From Larix kaempferi (taxonomy: Eukaryota; Streptophyta; Pinopsida; Pinales; Pinaceae): 64,000 nt of DNA. Positions within the stretch are counted from its first letter, which is position 1. Every line of letters starts with the position of its first letter. This document shows positions 43,380 to 56,280 of the stretch, piece by piece. Under the pieces are notes generated by a model. That model searched no databases. It was not told the origin of the DNA and saw only the letters and a list, made by a program, of their open reading frames with translations. The position numbers and the translations under genes were made by a program. The stretch lies in the NCBI GenBank assembly GCA_027924585.1, contig BSBM01001383.1:496001-560000 (forward strand), given 5' to 3'.

Positions 43380-45627
43380 TACGTTAAAATTGAGGCCTTA
43401 AATTAAAATTTTCATGTTTTACCAATGTAAATTCATGCTTTAAGATTGAATCTAAAGACATAAAAATTGCCTGTGGGCTAAATTTTTAATTCAATCAGAT
43501 TCAAAAAATATTCTTTATGATAAAACTATTAATTCATAATTCCTGTGAGTAAGTTATGAATAATTCAATATTTTATCCTAATTAATTACATAAATATAAT
43601 AAAAATTCCTGTGGGATAAAATTTATTATATTCAGTATAATTAATTACAATTAATGTCTAATTAATCTTTACGTGATCTTAATCAAACATAATATATAAT
43701 ATTATTTAATTAGAGATGCTGTGGCTATTCTCTAATCAATTAAAATTATATAGGTCACTGACATTATTACTTTTATGCATAACATTAACTTGATACTAAT
43801 CATGCAAATGAAATATCTATATATATAAAACTTATATATATGTATAAAACATCACCATTATGGTATAAAAGCATAGGCATCTATCCATTATCTCACAGAA
43901 AAGTATGTGAAGCAGAGCCACTCTCTTTATGCATTATATATCTATTCATATAGCCCAACATATTTGACCATGTATAAATATAAAGTTACCATGGTCTAAT
44001 ATATATATATATATTAACCATTAAAATATACATATATATATTTTTACTATTTGTACAACTATATCCAAGGAGATCTCTTATCAATAACTTTCCACAATAT
44101 ATAGATATGCATTGACAAACAACTATTAACATCTTTAAGGTTTTGGGAGTGAATTTATGTGACAATATATAGGCATACAGAGCTTCCAGAGCTCGGGTTC
44201 CAGCCAGCATTCACACTAAATGTCTCTATCCTTAAATGTGCACACGCAGAGCCTTAAAAAATGCTTCTAGTCAGCAAAACGAAAATACTTAACAAGTTTC
44301 TATCCTTCAAAAGGATAACACAGAACATGAAACCTTTATTTCATTCAAAACGAACGCCTTCAGAAAATAAAACCTTTCTTTCATAATCTACTTTTACCGA
44401 CTGGAACTATTCACTTCAAAAGGTAATTGTATAGAGATCATTTTACTAGCCAGATCAAGCCTCTGGGAGAAATCAGGGTCAATTGTTGTGCTGTTCTCAG
44501 TTGATCAGTTGAATTTAATCAATTTCAGTCTTTTCCATTGCATTGTGTCACATGCCCGGCTCTCTAGCTGCCATCAAAACGGATTAGTAGATAATCCTCC
44601 CTGGCTCTCTAGCGTCGACCATACCTGAAGGTACCTCCTGACATAACTCAACACGCTCTGCTCAACCTTCTCAGAGAATGGTTGCATGCGTTTTGGCGCA
44701 TCTACATGTATGAGATAGGGATCTAGATATGCACAAGGATGGCCATAAAATCGGGTGGATTGTAAATAACAGCAATAGACCCATACTCACAGCCATTGAG
44801 TTTATGGTCGTTGTCATGTAAGGATTCCACCTTATAATTTTTCCACGGATAAGCATAAGCAAGCTATTAAGGCTTATGGCTGCCACAAAAAAAAAAAAAA
44901 AACATTTACCACCAGGCTACGGCCAGCTCTCAAGACCATTGATCAGATCTTATACCCACAAAATAGGTCACGACATGCTCTCAATAAGTCATAGCAGGCT
45001 CAATAAAACCCAACAAGGTTACAGCCTCCTCTAATAGGCTCACGACAAGCAAGATAAATCAGACCCATAAATATGCACTTAGCATGGTAGATCAGACCAA
45101 TGGGACGCAGCTTTAAAACATGGATTTTTATGATTGAATATATAAAATAACAATCTGCAGTAAATAACTATTAACGCAGGTTCATGAAGGAGCATGCAAT
45201 CTCTATTGGATAACCAGAAGCTGCAGAATAAGTTCAACAAAGGCAGTGAAACACTCTAAAAAAAGGTAGCAGCACCTCCAAGCAGGTCACGGTACCCTCA
45301 CACAAGAGGACGGCAGCTTCAAATCCCTCTCAACAGGCCTCCAGGCAGGTCACGGTACCCTCACACAAGAGGACGGCAGCTTCAAATCCCTCTCAACAGG
45401 TCACAATATCCTCAAAAAGAGGCTTAACCAGGTATCTACGGCCTCAAGGTGAGCAGCAGCCCAAATTGAGGTTTACATATGTTTTCTGAAAGATATGCAC
45501 ATTATCTAAGAAGAAAATATTGCCAGTTCAATTGAGAAACACTCCAGAAAAACAAAGAAAAGAAATGTATGAGCAATATCCCAATGGACGCACAACACTC
45601 CAAACATCAAGGCAGAGATAAAATTAT
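43380..45627 (-). other. Copia 2 region between PBS and pol, no gag recognised
   Basis: About 2.2 kb with no gag-like frame on the minus strand. From 43380 to 44210 it is very AT-rich. A poly(A) run lies at about 44886-44903. A 63-bp tandem duplication (CAGGTCACGGTACCCTCACA at 45283 and 45346) lies within a stretch rich in GGTCACG words. I infer that gag was lost or replaced. Confidence 0.6.
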
Positions 45628-45639
45628 GCTCTGATACCA
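45628..45639 (-). promoter_or_regulatory. Copia 2 primer-binding site
   Basis: Minus strand TGGTATCAGAGC, a perfect initiator-tRNA-Met-type site, two bases from the 5' LTR. Confidence 0.95.
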
Positions 45640-45641
45640 AC

Positions 45642-46038
45642 TGAAAGCAAAAATTTCTGATTCTGAAAATGCGAAATAAAACTTTGATACAGAATCAAAA
45701 TATGAACACCAAATAGATCATAGCTCCAGCCATTGATGCTACTTGAGTTGTTGTAAAAGATTTCCCTATTCCACAACGTTTAGCTTCCTGTATGGCACTT
45801 CCAAGCTCTGCTTTCTCTTTCTTGATGGTGTAAAACTGAAGGGTATTGAGATAGCGAGATTGGGGACCAAACAGGGGTTTAATAGCCAAGCTTCCATCAA
45901 GCTTCTGATGGCTATGTGTCAATTGTTCCACAGATTAAGATAGAGAACCGTTGAGGGAGTTATGGACCATTTCCGAAGCTCTCAACGAGAAATCAGTTAT
46001 TTCCTTAATTAGTTTAATATTAATTAAGAGAGCTTACA
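45642..46038 (-). repeat. Copia 2 5' LTR
   Basis: 397 bp, same length as its partner and bounded by GGGGA at 46039-46043. Confidence 0.95.
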
Positions 46039-46043
46039 GGGGA

Positions 46044-47574
46044 AAGAATCACGCTGTGTTATTGTTTCATATGACACATTTGTTGCTCCTTTGATGATTT
46101 GTGCAAAGCAGAGAACCCCTGTTTGGTACCCTTCTTATTGGGGCTGCGCAAATGTTTGGGCTGTGGGAAGGGATGCCATTCCCTTGCAATTATTTCATTT
46201 ATTATATATGCTGCAACTTGAAAGTTTATGGATTGCTTAGGGTAGCGTGTAGATGCTTGGGGAAAGGATACATTCCTTTAATACATGGATAATGTATGCA
46301 TGTTGATTGTCTTTGGTTATGTATGCATGTTGATTGTCCTTGATTGTGTAGCTGCGTAAGAGATGAGGAAAGATCTTAACACACATCTTGTTTCATATAA
46401 CATGTTTATACACAAGATTCGGGATATTAGTATCTCATATTCTATATGTTGAAGGTTATGATTAGCGGGGTAATTCGATGTGTATGCAGCCTTGGTGGCA
46501 TGCATGTCCCGATTTAGGGAAGAATCCTTGTGCTTAAATGTTATAAATTACATTTGTTGAGTATCATTACATATAGCCAAATTTGGGTAGGAAAGTTTTC
46601 TGTACATTTCCTTATATTTTGTTTATATGTTGGAAGTGTTATGCTTATCCTTTTTGTCACCTCGTGATACAGGATCTCATCCCTATAACTTCATTTATTA
46701 GATCTTGGTGATCTTGTTACTCCACTTCAATTTTCCTTCAAGGTATACAGGTATGCCGGTTTGGGGTATGGTAAACCATTGCTCTTGGAATGTAATTATT
46801 AGACACGCAAGTTCGGGTAGTGCAAACCTTTGCTTATCACTTGTATTATGTTATATTATTGTCATAGAACCCATCGAGAAGGGACTGTTCCTCAATGTAT
46901 AAATTATATTGATCTGGTTGTGATCAACCTGGGAGAGAATCCGTGTAATGCCTCTCATAAAGATGGTTGATTGTTTTGGGAAAGTGCTCTCTAAGAGAGA
47001 GACATGAGAAAGTGGAAAGAAAATAATGCACACACTATGTCGCCCTCTTTTGATGAATAAAGATGCAACATTCCCTTGGTGGACGTAGCCCAAAGAGTTG
47101 GGTGAACCACGTATACAGGTCTCTTTCTTATTTGTACTTGATGTGTTCTAATTTACAAATGTGATTTAAAATCTTAAGTGAAATTCAAAGAAGGATTTTA
47201 AATGTCTATTGCTTAAGTTTACATGAAAAATGATGGTTTACTTATGAAGGTGTTTGATGGTGTAATGAACATGAGGAATGTTTGGGGTATTCCCTTTTGT
47301 GTTGTTATATACTAATTTGTTAAGACTCGATTAATAGTGATGTGTATATGAATATGACTAATCATGCGTAATTTGTAAGGGAATGAAGTAAAGGTAATGA
47401 CTAAACAAGTATTATATACAATACTAATTGCGACTGGAGTACATATATGACCTTGTATATAATGTGACTCACAACTTGATTGTTGATGTCGAGGAAATTT
47501 TGTTACACCGGTCCTTACAAAGACAATGTGGAGATATGGGTATGTTACAATGATGAACTAAAATAGAAAAAAAA
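46044..47574. other. No gene seen
   Basis: Continuation of the sequence at 38867-39299 across the copia 2 insertion. Short frames only. Confidence 0.45.
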
Positions 47575-47877
47575 TTGGCATCTTTAATGTGAAGTGAAAT
47601 TAAAAGTTGACTATAATAATTAAAAAGAATAAAAAACAAGACATGAAATAAAATAAATGAATATAGATCTATTTTACTCATAATATTTTAACACAAAAAT
47701 TAATTATTTCATTGGTTTTGATTTTCATTTTTTCTTCTTTCTCATGTTGTATGTGTTCTTTGAGGAGGGGGCGATTCCAAAACCGCTCCCTCCACCATTT
47801 CATTGTGTAAGAGCAATCACATGTTCAAAGCATTTACTATTAACCCATATAATAATGCATTTTTTTTAAATTCGCCT

Positions 47878-47901
47878 GCGCGCGCGCACACACACACACA
47901 C
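47878..47901. repeat. (GC)n(AC)n microsatellite
   Basis: GCGCGCGCGC followed by about seven CA units. Confidence 0.9.
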
Positions 47902-48289
47902 ATAGAATGCATTTTCAATAAGCAGTTAATACGTATATATCCAATGAATCCCATTCATAATAGTATGGCTTTGTTGTCTGTAATCCCTCTTTTATCGTAC
48001 ATTTTTATTTGATTTTTTTTAATTGTATTGTTTTAATTTTTTTTATTTCATAAAAAGTAGTAAGGTGATTTTTACATTAAAGTATGAACAAGATGTATAG
48101 CTATATTAGTCACTGGAAAAAAATAACATTTAAATTATTTAAATTATAATGTTAAATACATTTTGCAATCTGATATGGATAAAATGTATTAAAAAAAATT
48201 CCAATAAACTGAAAAGAAAACAAATGTCATCTTTAATGTGAAGTGAAATTAAAAGTTCGCTATAATAATTTAAAAAAAAGGAATCCATA

Positions 48290-48415
48290 ATAGCCCACTA
48301 GGTATAGAATAGACGGTGAATGGGTGTATTGTTAAGGCATTCCTTGTATTAGGTCACTTATCGATACTTAGTGGGTAATAGCTTTAAAAAGAAAACTTAC
48401 AAAAAAAAAGACATA
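48290..48415 (+). mobile_element. tRNA-type SINE, copy 1
   Basis: Matches the element at 56165-56267: GTAGAATAGACAGTGAATGG-like start (here TATAGAATAGACGGTGAATG), GGTGTATTGTTAAGGCA as the box A region, and a decayed box B (CACTTATCGATACTTAGTGG). An A-rich tail with CTTACAAAAAAAAAG follows. It is present in only one of the two tandem copies at this locus, so it inserted after the duplication. Confidence 0.7.
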
Positions 48416-49042
48416 AAATAAATAGACTTATTTTACTCATAATCTTTTAAACATATAAAAATTTATTATTTCATTAGTTTTGATTTTCATTTTTTCTTCT
48501 TTCTCATGTTGTATGTGTTCTTTGAGGAGTAGGGCGATTCCTGGAATCACCCCCTCCCCCATTTCATTGTGTAAGAGAAATCACTTGTTCAAAGCACTTT
48601 TTTTATTCTTACGCATACATCAATTTCAATATTTATAATAAAGGTCATTTAAGGTGTGAAAGAGCATTTTCAATAAATAGTTAATAGGTATATAAGTATC
48701 CAATGAACACCAATCATAATAGTAGGGCTTAGTTGTCTATAATCCGTATTTTCTTGTACATTTTTAGTCCCTATCGTAGGCAAGAGACTATATGTTCCAC
48801 TTTGTTATATTATTGTGTACGTTACCTAAAAATTAAAACTCTTTTGCTAAAGTTTTGTAATGTGTAGTAATTTTTTTAATTAAATGGTAATTATTTAATA
48901 AAAAATATTAAGAAGTGTCGACTTATTATTGGATTAGAAACATCGATTTGACAATTTTTATCATTGATCACATTAACCAAAATTAAAAAATAAATTATAA
49001 ATAGATAAACCTTTGTAAGTTGTGATATTTAGGCTAAAGCAT

Positions 49043-49291
49043 TTAATAAATGTTCGATAGTCTGACAAGTTGTAGCTCACGGCATTTGTCTTCAGTGACA
49101 TGAAAGTAATGGATATGTGAATCCATTCTTACCCCAGGTGGCAGACATGCCCATCGTCTTTTGGCCTTTTGTCTTTCCGAGGAAGCAATGAAACCAAGTC
49201 GGTCCCTGCAATTGTTTCTACGAAGGTGCTCTGCTTGTGCTAGGTTTTGTATGGTAGTGACAACCTGGGGCTGCCTATCAACTGTACTCAA
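49043..49291 (-). other. Protein-like fragment of unknown family
   Basis: An 82-residue minus-strand frame contains VVTTIQNLAQAEHLRRNNCR and IASSERQKAKRRWACLPPG, after which GTAAGAATGG could be a splice donor. Composition is more protein-like than its surroundings, but I recognise no family and no partner exon. It could be a gene scrap or chance. Confidence 0.2.
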
Positions 49292-49470
49292 GCCTTGGTC
49301 CTTCTAGGAACCTGCAATGTCAAAACATTGCTCATCAGTCAATGCGCAGGTGAGTTCAGGTTTCTATAATTTTGTTTTGTTGTGTGATGTATTTGGGGTT
49401 TGCAAAGTTTCTTGTTATCTCAATTTAGTAAAGAATCTTTGATTTTTTAATTCAATTTAATTAGCTTCTC

Positions 49471-49599
49471 TTCCTGTTGCTTCCGCTATATGTGCCATTC
49501 CCATACTTCAATCTTCCTGCAGCTTCCGCTATATGTGCCATTCCCATACTTCAATCTTCCTGCAGCTTCCGCTATATGTGCCATTCCTATACTTCAATC
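49471..49599. repeat. 43-bp tandem repeat, three copies
   Basis: TTCCTGCAGCTTCCGCTATA then TGTGCCATTCCCATACTTCA, at 49471, 49514 and 49557, almost identical. Confidence 0.95.
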
Positions 49600-52500
49600 G
49601 GTAAGCTACACAAAAAAATTTCATCCATTTGCAAAGTCTAATAACTTGGTTGCCGATTTCCCTTTATTGTTGTTAACAAAAGAACATCAATATGGTTGTA
49701 CATACAACGCAACCCAAACAATCTCCAACTATTTGAGTTATCTCCATATAGTGTTGGATATCAATTAGATGATGCTTTTAAGTACAAAATGCACTTTTCA
49801 ATTTTGCTACATTCTTTACTCCAAAAGCTAGATCACATGAACTTGTAAAAAAAATTATTGGATAATGCAAATCCAAGCCATCACTCGTACACTGCTAAAT
49901 CTCTAAATCACTTGTAATAGAAACATGTCAGAAATAGTCAATATCTTTAAATTCTTTTTCCAAAACTGGGTATATTGCCCAACTCATGCATACAATGTAG
50001 TGTGCCCGCGCAGTATCTATGGTTACAAGAGCTCTTATAACAATGATCATTTGGGTTTCTGGCTCTGTGTGCATTCTTTTCACATCTATGCTTCAAAAGC
50101 TGAATTTCTAGTAACTTGTTCATGGAATAATAGTTTTTTACAAATTTCAAGGGGTCTTACTCAGTCCGGACATTTTTGTTAACATAATTATAAAATATCT
50201 GTATGTTTTCTCAATCAATTGGAGAATGACTTTACCCCTCATGATAAGCATATCTTATTGAAGTGTATTTCTTTTCGAATGCTTCTGTACATCATCTCAC
50301 ATGTTTCAATCTTGCTCTCAACTATTAGTCCCACTATGGTTATGCTTACCAAACTGTTAAAATGTTCTAATTCTAAACTTAGCCAGACCAAAGTCGTTTC
50401 TTCACCAACTCATAGAAGTTTTAGATCAACGCGTCACATTTTGGCCTCAAACCATGGCAGTTGTTGATCAATACTGAAGTCAAGAAGCAATACAGTTTTC
50501 TGTTGAAATATTTCACAATGCTTCATCATTTTTTGCTTGTGCCAGGACTAGATCTTGTGAGGTAATTGGAACCTCAATACAAAGGACCTATAGGCACAAA
50601 TAACATAAAAAGGTCTTATGAGAAGTCAATCTCCACAATCATAGACAAAAATTATTATCATGCCACACTGAATACAAATTCAGAAAAGGCATTCTTTGGT
50701 ACCTAGGCTATTTAAACCAAGATAGTGTTCCCTTCTATAGTTTTATTTAGAAAATTTGACACATATATGACTGTTTTTAGATCGAAATTCTCTATTAACG
50801 TGACCAAATACTTGATTCCACAAAGGTAAATAGTTTCCATTAGCTCTCAGTTGCAACCATTGCATAATGGATTTTGAACTGAAAAGAATAATATACTAGA
50901 TGTCTGCTCTTTGAAGGATTGCAAGAGGCCATTACAAGCATTCTCTTACGGAGAGTGAACAATGGACATCCTATGTCTTCCTGACAATAACACCCTACAA
51001 TGTACATTAATTCATCAGCACCTGTTATCCATGGAATAAGATACTAATGATTTCTTAAACTGTTACTAATGGAATGAGACATTAGTAGTTCTCACAGTGT
51101 TGGACCCTACAACCACCTTGGTCCAGAATATAGCCCCAGGTCACTCATTATAAATGAAGTAATAATTATGTATGTGAATTTGGATTGCATGTAGACAAAA
51201 TTGTATTCACCATTTTCTGAATTTAATGCAAGGTACTTATTCAATCTGGTATGATATTTTTTTACTTTTAATTGTTTTCGGAGTTTCAAACAAAGTGTTT
51301 TTTTAGTGTATACATCTTTTTCCAGTCATCAATAGTAAGGTTGTATGACTGTAAATAGTAAATGCTTCTAAATTCCTTCTAAGAATTAACTAGAAAATAA
51401 TATATGCTGATATCATATGAATTCTTTTAATTTTCACAATTTTAGATTGAGGACTGTTGACGAATCTATCCTTTCTCTTTTTTCAGCAGCATGAGCATAT
51501 TTGTGATAAAATTATGATCAATAGCTTGGTAGAGTTTATTGGATGGTTGTGTAGTTAGAAATTAGAGTTTATTGCATGGTTGTGTATACATGTAGATGCT
51601 TACCAGTCAAGCCTCATTTTTCCTATGAGGCAGCACGCAGCTTTTATTGAATGTATTATTAATTTACCAGTGTGCCCAAGGAGGAATTAATAATGGGAAA
51701 GTAACAAATTGTAAATGCTTTAATGTATATTGATTTTATGTTTCTAAGCTGTGTGGTCCCCTTCTGCTCGATGCATTCTATGATATATAATTGTACATGC
51801 ATTATATGCTGTAACGTGAGAAGGCAGAGAGAAAGGAGCATTGTAATTTATCTATGTCATACTAAACATCGAAGAGGCATGATGTTTCACCATAGTTTTT
51901 CAATTACTAAGAATTATACATTGTAAGAATTATACATTGCATGGTACAGAAGTTCAATCCGGTCTTTATGCAATATTGAACATTTGTAGATTCCCTTTGA
52001 TTTTGTGTGCACATTCAAACGTAGAAATCCTTTTAATTCCACCATGTGTTGGAATATTAAGACTTTATAGTCTCCACTTTCTATGTCGGTCATGCTTTCA
52101 TTTAATTACTCATCTTAGATTGGAATACATGTGCATATATGTGTGCTCCATGTGCTTATATGTGAGATCCCAAAAATAAAGTATACCAATGATGCTTGCT
52201 CACTCAAGGTATGAGTGCCAAAACGAATTAAAATCGACACTATGAATCAAACCTTTAAAAGTCCTCTTAGAAAAAGCCAACATGACTTAAATACAAAACT
52301 TTTATAAATATTATCCAAAAAATATGCAGTAGTCCTTTTTATGGCCAGGAGCACATCCTTCCAAAGCATCTACTTATTAATTAGGATCCTTTGGAACCGA
52401 TCATGGTTCTTTGCAAGGTCAGCCAAGACATGGGTGAGAGGAATCTCCTCTCGAAGAGATTTATAAAGCTCATGGTACTTAATATCCTCTTTTCCAAGCT

Positions 52501-53349
52501 TGGTTTGCTTATATGTTTGAAATTATGGTAGCAAAAGGCAACGGTGATTAATATTGGATCATATGTAACATGTTGTGTGAAATGTTGCAATGTCTTTTTC
52601 AAATACAATTAAAAAAAGTATATGGGTTTTTATATCATATTTCATGTGAATTGTAGTTATATTATTTATTTGTTTTTTTTTCTTTCTAAATTTATATTTA
52701 AATTGTTGATTGGAAACACAAGACAACTTAGCTTTCCACAATATTTCTAAATTTGAAAATAAATTTCATAGAATAAACTTAAACTTATATCTAATTTTCA
52801 AAACATGGAGACCTTAAAACTTTAAAATTTTCTTGGCAAAATCCTAAACATCATTATTGAATGAATTTGAAATATTTTGCGAGTACTCATTTTGCATTTT
52901 GGGGAGCAACTTAGCATAAAAGCATTATGAGTAATTTGTCTCTATATACGGAAATATTTTGCAATATTTTATGATGATTATTACAAGTAGGATCTTAGCT
53001 TTAAAACATTACTTGTTTAAATCATTTTGTATTTTATAACATCCATGGCACATCACCATGTAATGATGTATAAAACTTCATATAGCCATGGTACATTCTA
53101 CCATATAATTATGTTATTTTCCATAATACATTTTACTATCAGCAGATTGTGACATACATTTAGAATGACAATGACCGATATACTTGTAATATGACAATCA
53201 TGCTTTAATGTGCCAATTATGTGTTAATGATTTTTTTAAAGAGTTTATGTTTTAAAAAATGAATGATATTCAATCATTTGTTTTTCTTCTTTTTTTTTAA
53301 TTTTTTTTTACAGGAGACAGGGACTAAGCTGCACGCAACTCTTGTTATT
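49600..53349. other. Long gene-free stretch
   Basis: No recognisable domain, RNA gene or terminal repeat. AT content is high, with occasional poly(A)/poly(T) runs. A LINE or DNA-transposon scrap too decayed to see cannot be excluded. Confidence 0.4.
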
Positions 53350-53700
53350 TTTATTTTTATTTTTAATTTTATTATTCTAATTTTTTTACTTTCATAAAAT
53401 GTAGTCAGGTATTTTTTACATTAAAGTATGGACACAATGTATAGCAACATACGTCATTGAAAATATATATATATATATATAATTAATTTTAATTATAATG
53501 TTAAATACATTTTACAATCTAATACGAATAAGATGTATAAACAAAAATCTAATTAACTAAAAAGAAAGAAAAAATATGAATTTGATATATATATAATTTT
53601 AATTATAATGTTAAATACATTCTACAATCTAATATGAATTCATATAAGATGTATAAACAAAAATCTAATAAACTAAAAAGAAAGAAAAATTATGATTTTA
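53350..53700. repeat. Dispersed repeat related to 48010-48225, with internal duplication
   Basis: TTTTTACATTAAAGTATG, AATTATAATGTTAAATACAT and AAACTGAAAAGAAA-like words match 48060-48220. Here a segment of about 110 bases (about 53479-53588 and 53590-53695) is repeated in tandem. Confidence 0.7.
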
Positions 53701-54889
53701 CATACTTGACATTGTTGATTAGTATTACAATGTTATTGAAGAACGTGCTTTATTTGATGAATTATTAATAAGTTATATTGCAATGTTTTTTCTTTGAGAT
53801 TTTATATACATTTTTGTTTGCTAGTGTTTATGACTTGTGCGATTAGTCGGTGGTCTAAGAAATTGTGACCCATAGGCATCTAAGTCGTCAAAATCACCCA
53901 AGGATTGCACCCGGTCTAGGCCACACCAACATTTAGCATAGATGGATTTTTAGGTGTCTCCTCCCACTATCGTGGAGTTTCCAACCCTAGGTCGCTTAAC
54001 AAACGAAACCCTTAGAAACCAATCATGCTAGTGGGACTTGACACCTTTAAAATTTTATATTAAGAATATGCATATTATTGTTTTATAATGAATATTTTTA
54101 ATATGTTATTTACCATATTAAAAAATTTACGTTCTAGCTTTCATTTTTATGTCAATTATTAGTTTTGTGAAAATAACATGAAATGTTGCTTTTTTCATTA
54201 TAAATAGATTTTAAATGTATCTTTCAATTTTATGTGAATTATTAGTTTTGTGAAAATAACATGAAATGTTGCTTTTTTCATTATAAATAGATTTTAAATG
54301 TATCTATTTTGCTAAATGTATATAGGTAGTGTTATTTCACTCTAGCTATCGTTTGTGAATTGAATTAAAGCTAATAAAGTGTTTTAAAAAATAACATTTT
54401 GCATTGTATTTAAAACTTTATAGCATCCTAGATTAATTAATCACACATAGTTGGATGGAAAATCATAACTTCAAAACAAATGATATATAGTTTTTTTAAT
54501 ATCCTCAAAAATAACAAATTTAATGTTTTTGTTTTTTATTTTTATAACACTAAAAACGAAGAAAAACATCATTTAAAAATAAATTTAAGATAGACATTTT
54601 AGGAAAAAATTACATTTAAAGAAAAATAAGTCGATATTATACACCTAAGAAGAATCAAAATGTTAAAATACTAAGTAAAAAAAAGTGATACTAGTAACAC
54701 CACTTTTTAAAATGAGAGCAAAAACAACTACTAAATGTAACCTCTAAAAAAATGAGAACTTTGAAGAGTTCTTGTTAAGTTGTATAATGTGTTGACACAA
54801 GTATGGTACATTAACATCCATTAAGGTTTGAAAGTTTACTAAAGATACAAAGATCGGAGACATTGGATGATTGCATTCTTTTAGGAAAA
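53701..54889. other. AT-rich stretch, no gene
   Basis: Apart from the 83-bp duplication nothing is recognised. A more GC-balanced segment at 53870-54040 (AGGCATCTAAGTCGTC onward) is probably a transposon scrap. Confidence 0.4.
54139..54304. repeat. 83-bp tandem duplication
   Basis: TTTCATTTTTATGTCAATTA at 54139 and TTTCAATTTTATGTGAATTA at 54222 start two nearly identical units. Confidence 0.93.
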
Positions 54890-55453
54890 TGTTTTGTGAT
54901 GAAGGTGATTGAATCTCTAGATAGGAGGTTCACAGATCTTCCTACATTTAATGCTACTAAATTTTTCAGTTCTCGGCATTAGTATGAAGAAATGGATGAT
55001 AGAGACTCTCAAACAAAAAGATGGTTGAAATGTTTATTTTAAAAGTTTAGTGTTGGGGACTAACCTATTGTGGATACTGCTAAATGTTTGGGTTAAATGG
55101 ATGGATTTATTTGTAAATCATACCCAAAAAAGCATATGTTTGGAGCATGGGATCTATTTGGAGATGAACCTGAATGGTTTGAAGGATTTCGTTGTTTGAT
55201 GCGATTATGACAAGCTATCCTTGTTACTCCAACAAGTACAGTAGTGTGTGAAAGAGGTTTCTCAAAATTAAACAAGATAAAAATTGATGATAAATCAAGA
55301 CTTTCATCGGAGACATTGGATATGTTAATATTTCTCTCTCTTAGTGCACCTCATGCTCTAAATGAGGTAGATTGGAATGCTATTTATGATGTATGGAAAC
55401 AAATGAAAATAAAAAAGTCTCTTCCATTAGGAAAAATAGATTTATGTTTTTAG
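54890..55453 (+). pseudogene. hAT-type transposase relic, C-terminal dimerisation region
   Basis: The plus strand gives MKVIESLDRRFTDLPTFNAT, then a stop, RDSQTKRWLKCLF and a degraded middle. It then gives FEGFRCLMRL, a stop, and from about 55200 AILVTPTSTVVCERGFSKLN, IKIDDKSRLSSETLDMLIFL and VDWNAIYDVW. The ERGFSK...RLSSETLD pattern is the hAT C-terminal dimerisation domain in its ZNF862-like form. This domain holds transposase dimers together. The N-terminal zinc finger and catalytic Asp regions are absent or unreadable, and I could not find terminal inverted repeats. Confidence 0.75.
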
Positions 55454-56151
55454 TGATGTAAGCTCAAATACTTTTGAAGAATATCAAATGAATCGAAGAA
55501 AAATATGTTTTCTCATTTTTCTTTTATTTTGGAATGTGCTCATCTATGTAAAATAATAATAATTTTGTGGACCTTACTAATTTCAAAGAAAATTTTGTTT
55601 GTTTCTTATGTTTTATTGAAAATTTATCATTTTTTCATGTAGGGAGTGTTCAATTGTTTAAGATTGTAAAATTTTTGAAAGGCTATATTTTTGTATCATT
55701 TTTTTAAGGGATTAGTTAATTTATAATTGTCAATTAAGTACAAATATTTATATTGACCTTCATCTTTGAAGGGCTGGAAGAATATATACCCTTCAAATTG
55801 AAATTAAAACCCACCCTTCAAATTTAATCACTAACGTTGGTAAGAAGAAAGATGCCAACATGAAGAACTAGATTTATATATCGTTATTTTGATTGGTTAG
55901 CATAAAAGGGAGAATAATATGTGTAATCATTTATTTTCAAAATTGTTTTTGAGGTTTGGATTAGTTTCAGATGATGTAGTGTTTATTTTATGTTCGGATT
56001 TATAAGTATGGGCATTATTCAAATTTTTAAAAGTGTAATTTTTTTTTTAAAGTATAAACTTTTCATTAAATTTTTACTTTTAAAATAAGCTATGCACTTC
56101 TAAATATTTGATTTATGTGAGCACTTCATAAAAGTGGGATAAAATAAATTT
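55454..56151. other. AT-rich stretch after the hAT relic
   Basis: May include the 3' part of the DNA transposon. No inverted terminal repeat found. Confidence 0.4.
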
Positions 56152-56164
56152 AGATTGGAGTTAT

Positions 56165-56267
56165 TTTTTTTGTAAGGCTCGTACCCACGGAGTTTCGAAC
56201 CAGTGAACTTACGCAATGAGTGCCTTAACAGTACACCCATTCACTGTCTATTCTACGCCCTGTGGGC
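56165..56267 (-). mobile_element. tRNA-type SINE, copy 2, with 13-bp TSD
   Basis: On the minus strand the body starts GCCCACAGGGCGTAGAATAG. It has a box A-like GGTGTACTGTTAAGGCAC, a clear box B GGTTCGAAACTCC, and ends CCTTACAAAAAAAA. The flanks AGATTGGAGTTAT (56152-56164) and AGATTGGTGTTAT (56268-56280) form a 13-bp duplication with one mismatch, as left by LINE-driven insertion. Pol III boxes and the short A tail define it as a SINE. I do not know the family name. Confidence 0.85.
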
Positions 56268-56280
56268 AGATTGGTGTTAT

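Larger units (their letters stand above)
39305..46038 (-). mobile_element. Complete Ty1/copia retrotransposon (copia 2), 6.7 kb, TSD GGGGA
   Basis: Two 397-bp LTRs (39305-39701 and 45642-46038), a PBS at 45628-45639 and a polypurine tract at 39702-39711 all agree on the minus strand. GGGGA is present at 39300-39304 and 46039-46043. About 9 LTR differences by hand count (about 2%) make it the youngest insertion here. Pol is nearly intact, but 43380-45627 holds no recognisable gag, so the copy is either non-autonomous or has a replaced 5' region. Confidence 0.96.
47575..48784. repeat. Tandem duplication of about 650 bp, second copy carrying a SINE
   Basis: CATCTTTAATGTGAAGTGAA starts both copies, at about 47579 and 48229. 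Shared later words include TCATGTTGTATGTGTTCTTT and CATTTCATTGTGTAAGAG. Copy 2 has about 120 extra bases (48290-48415) that are absent from copy 1 and match a SINE. Confidence 0.85.
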
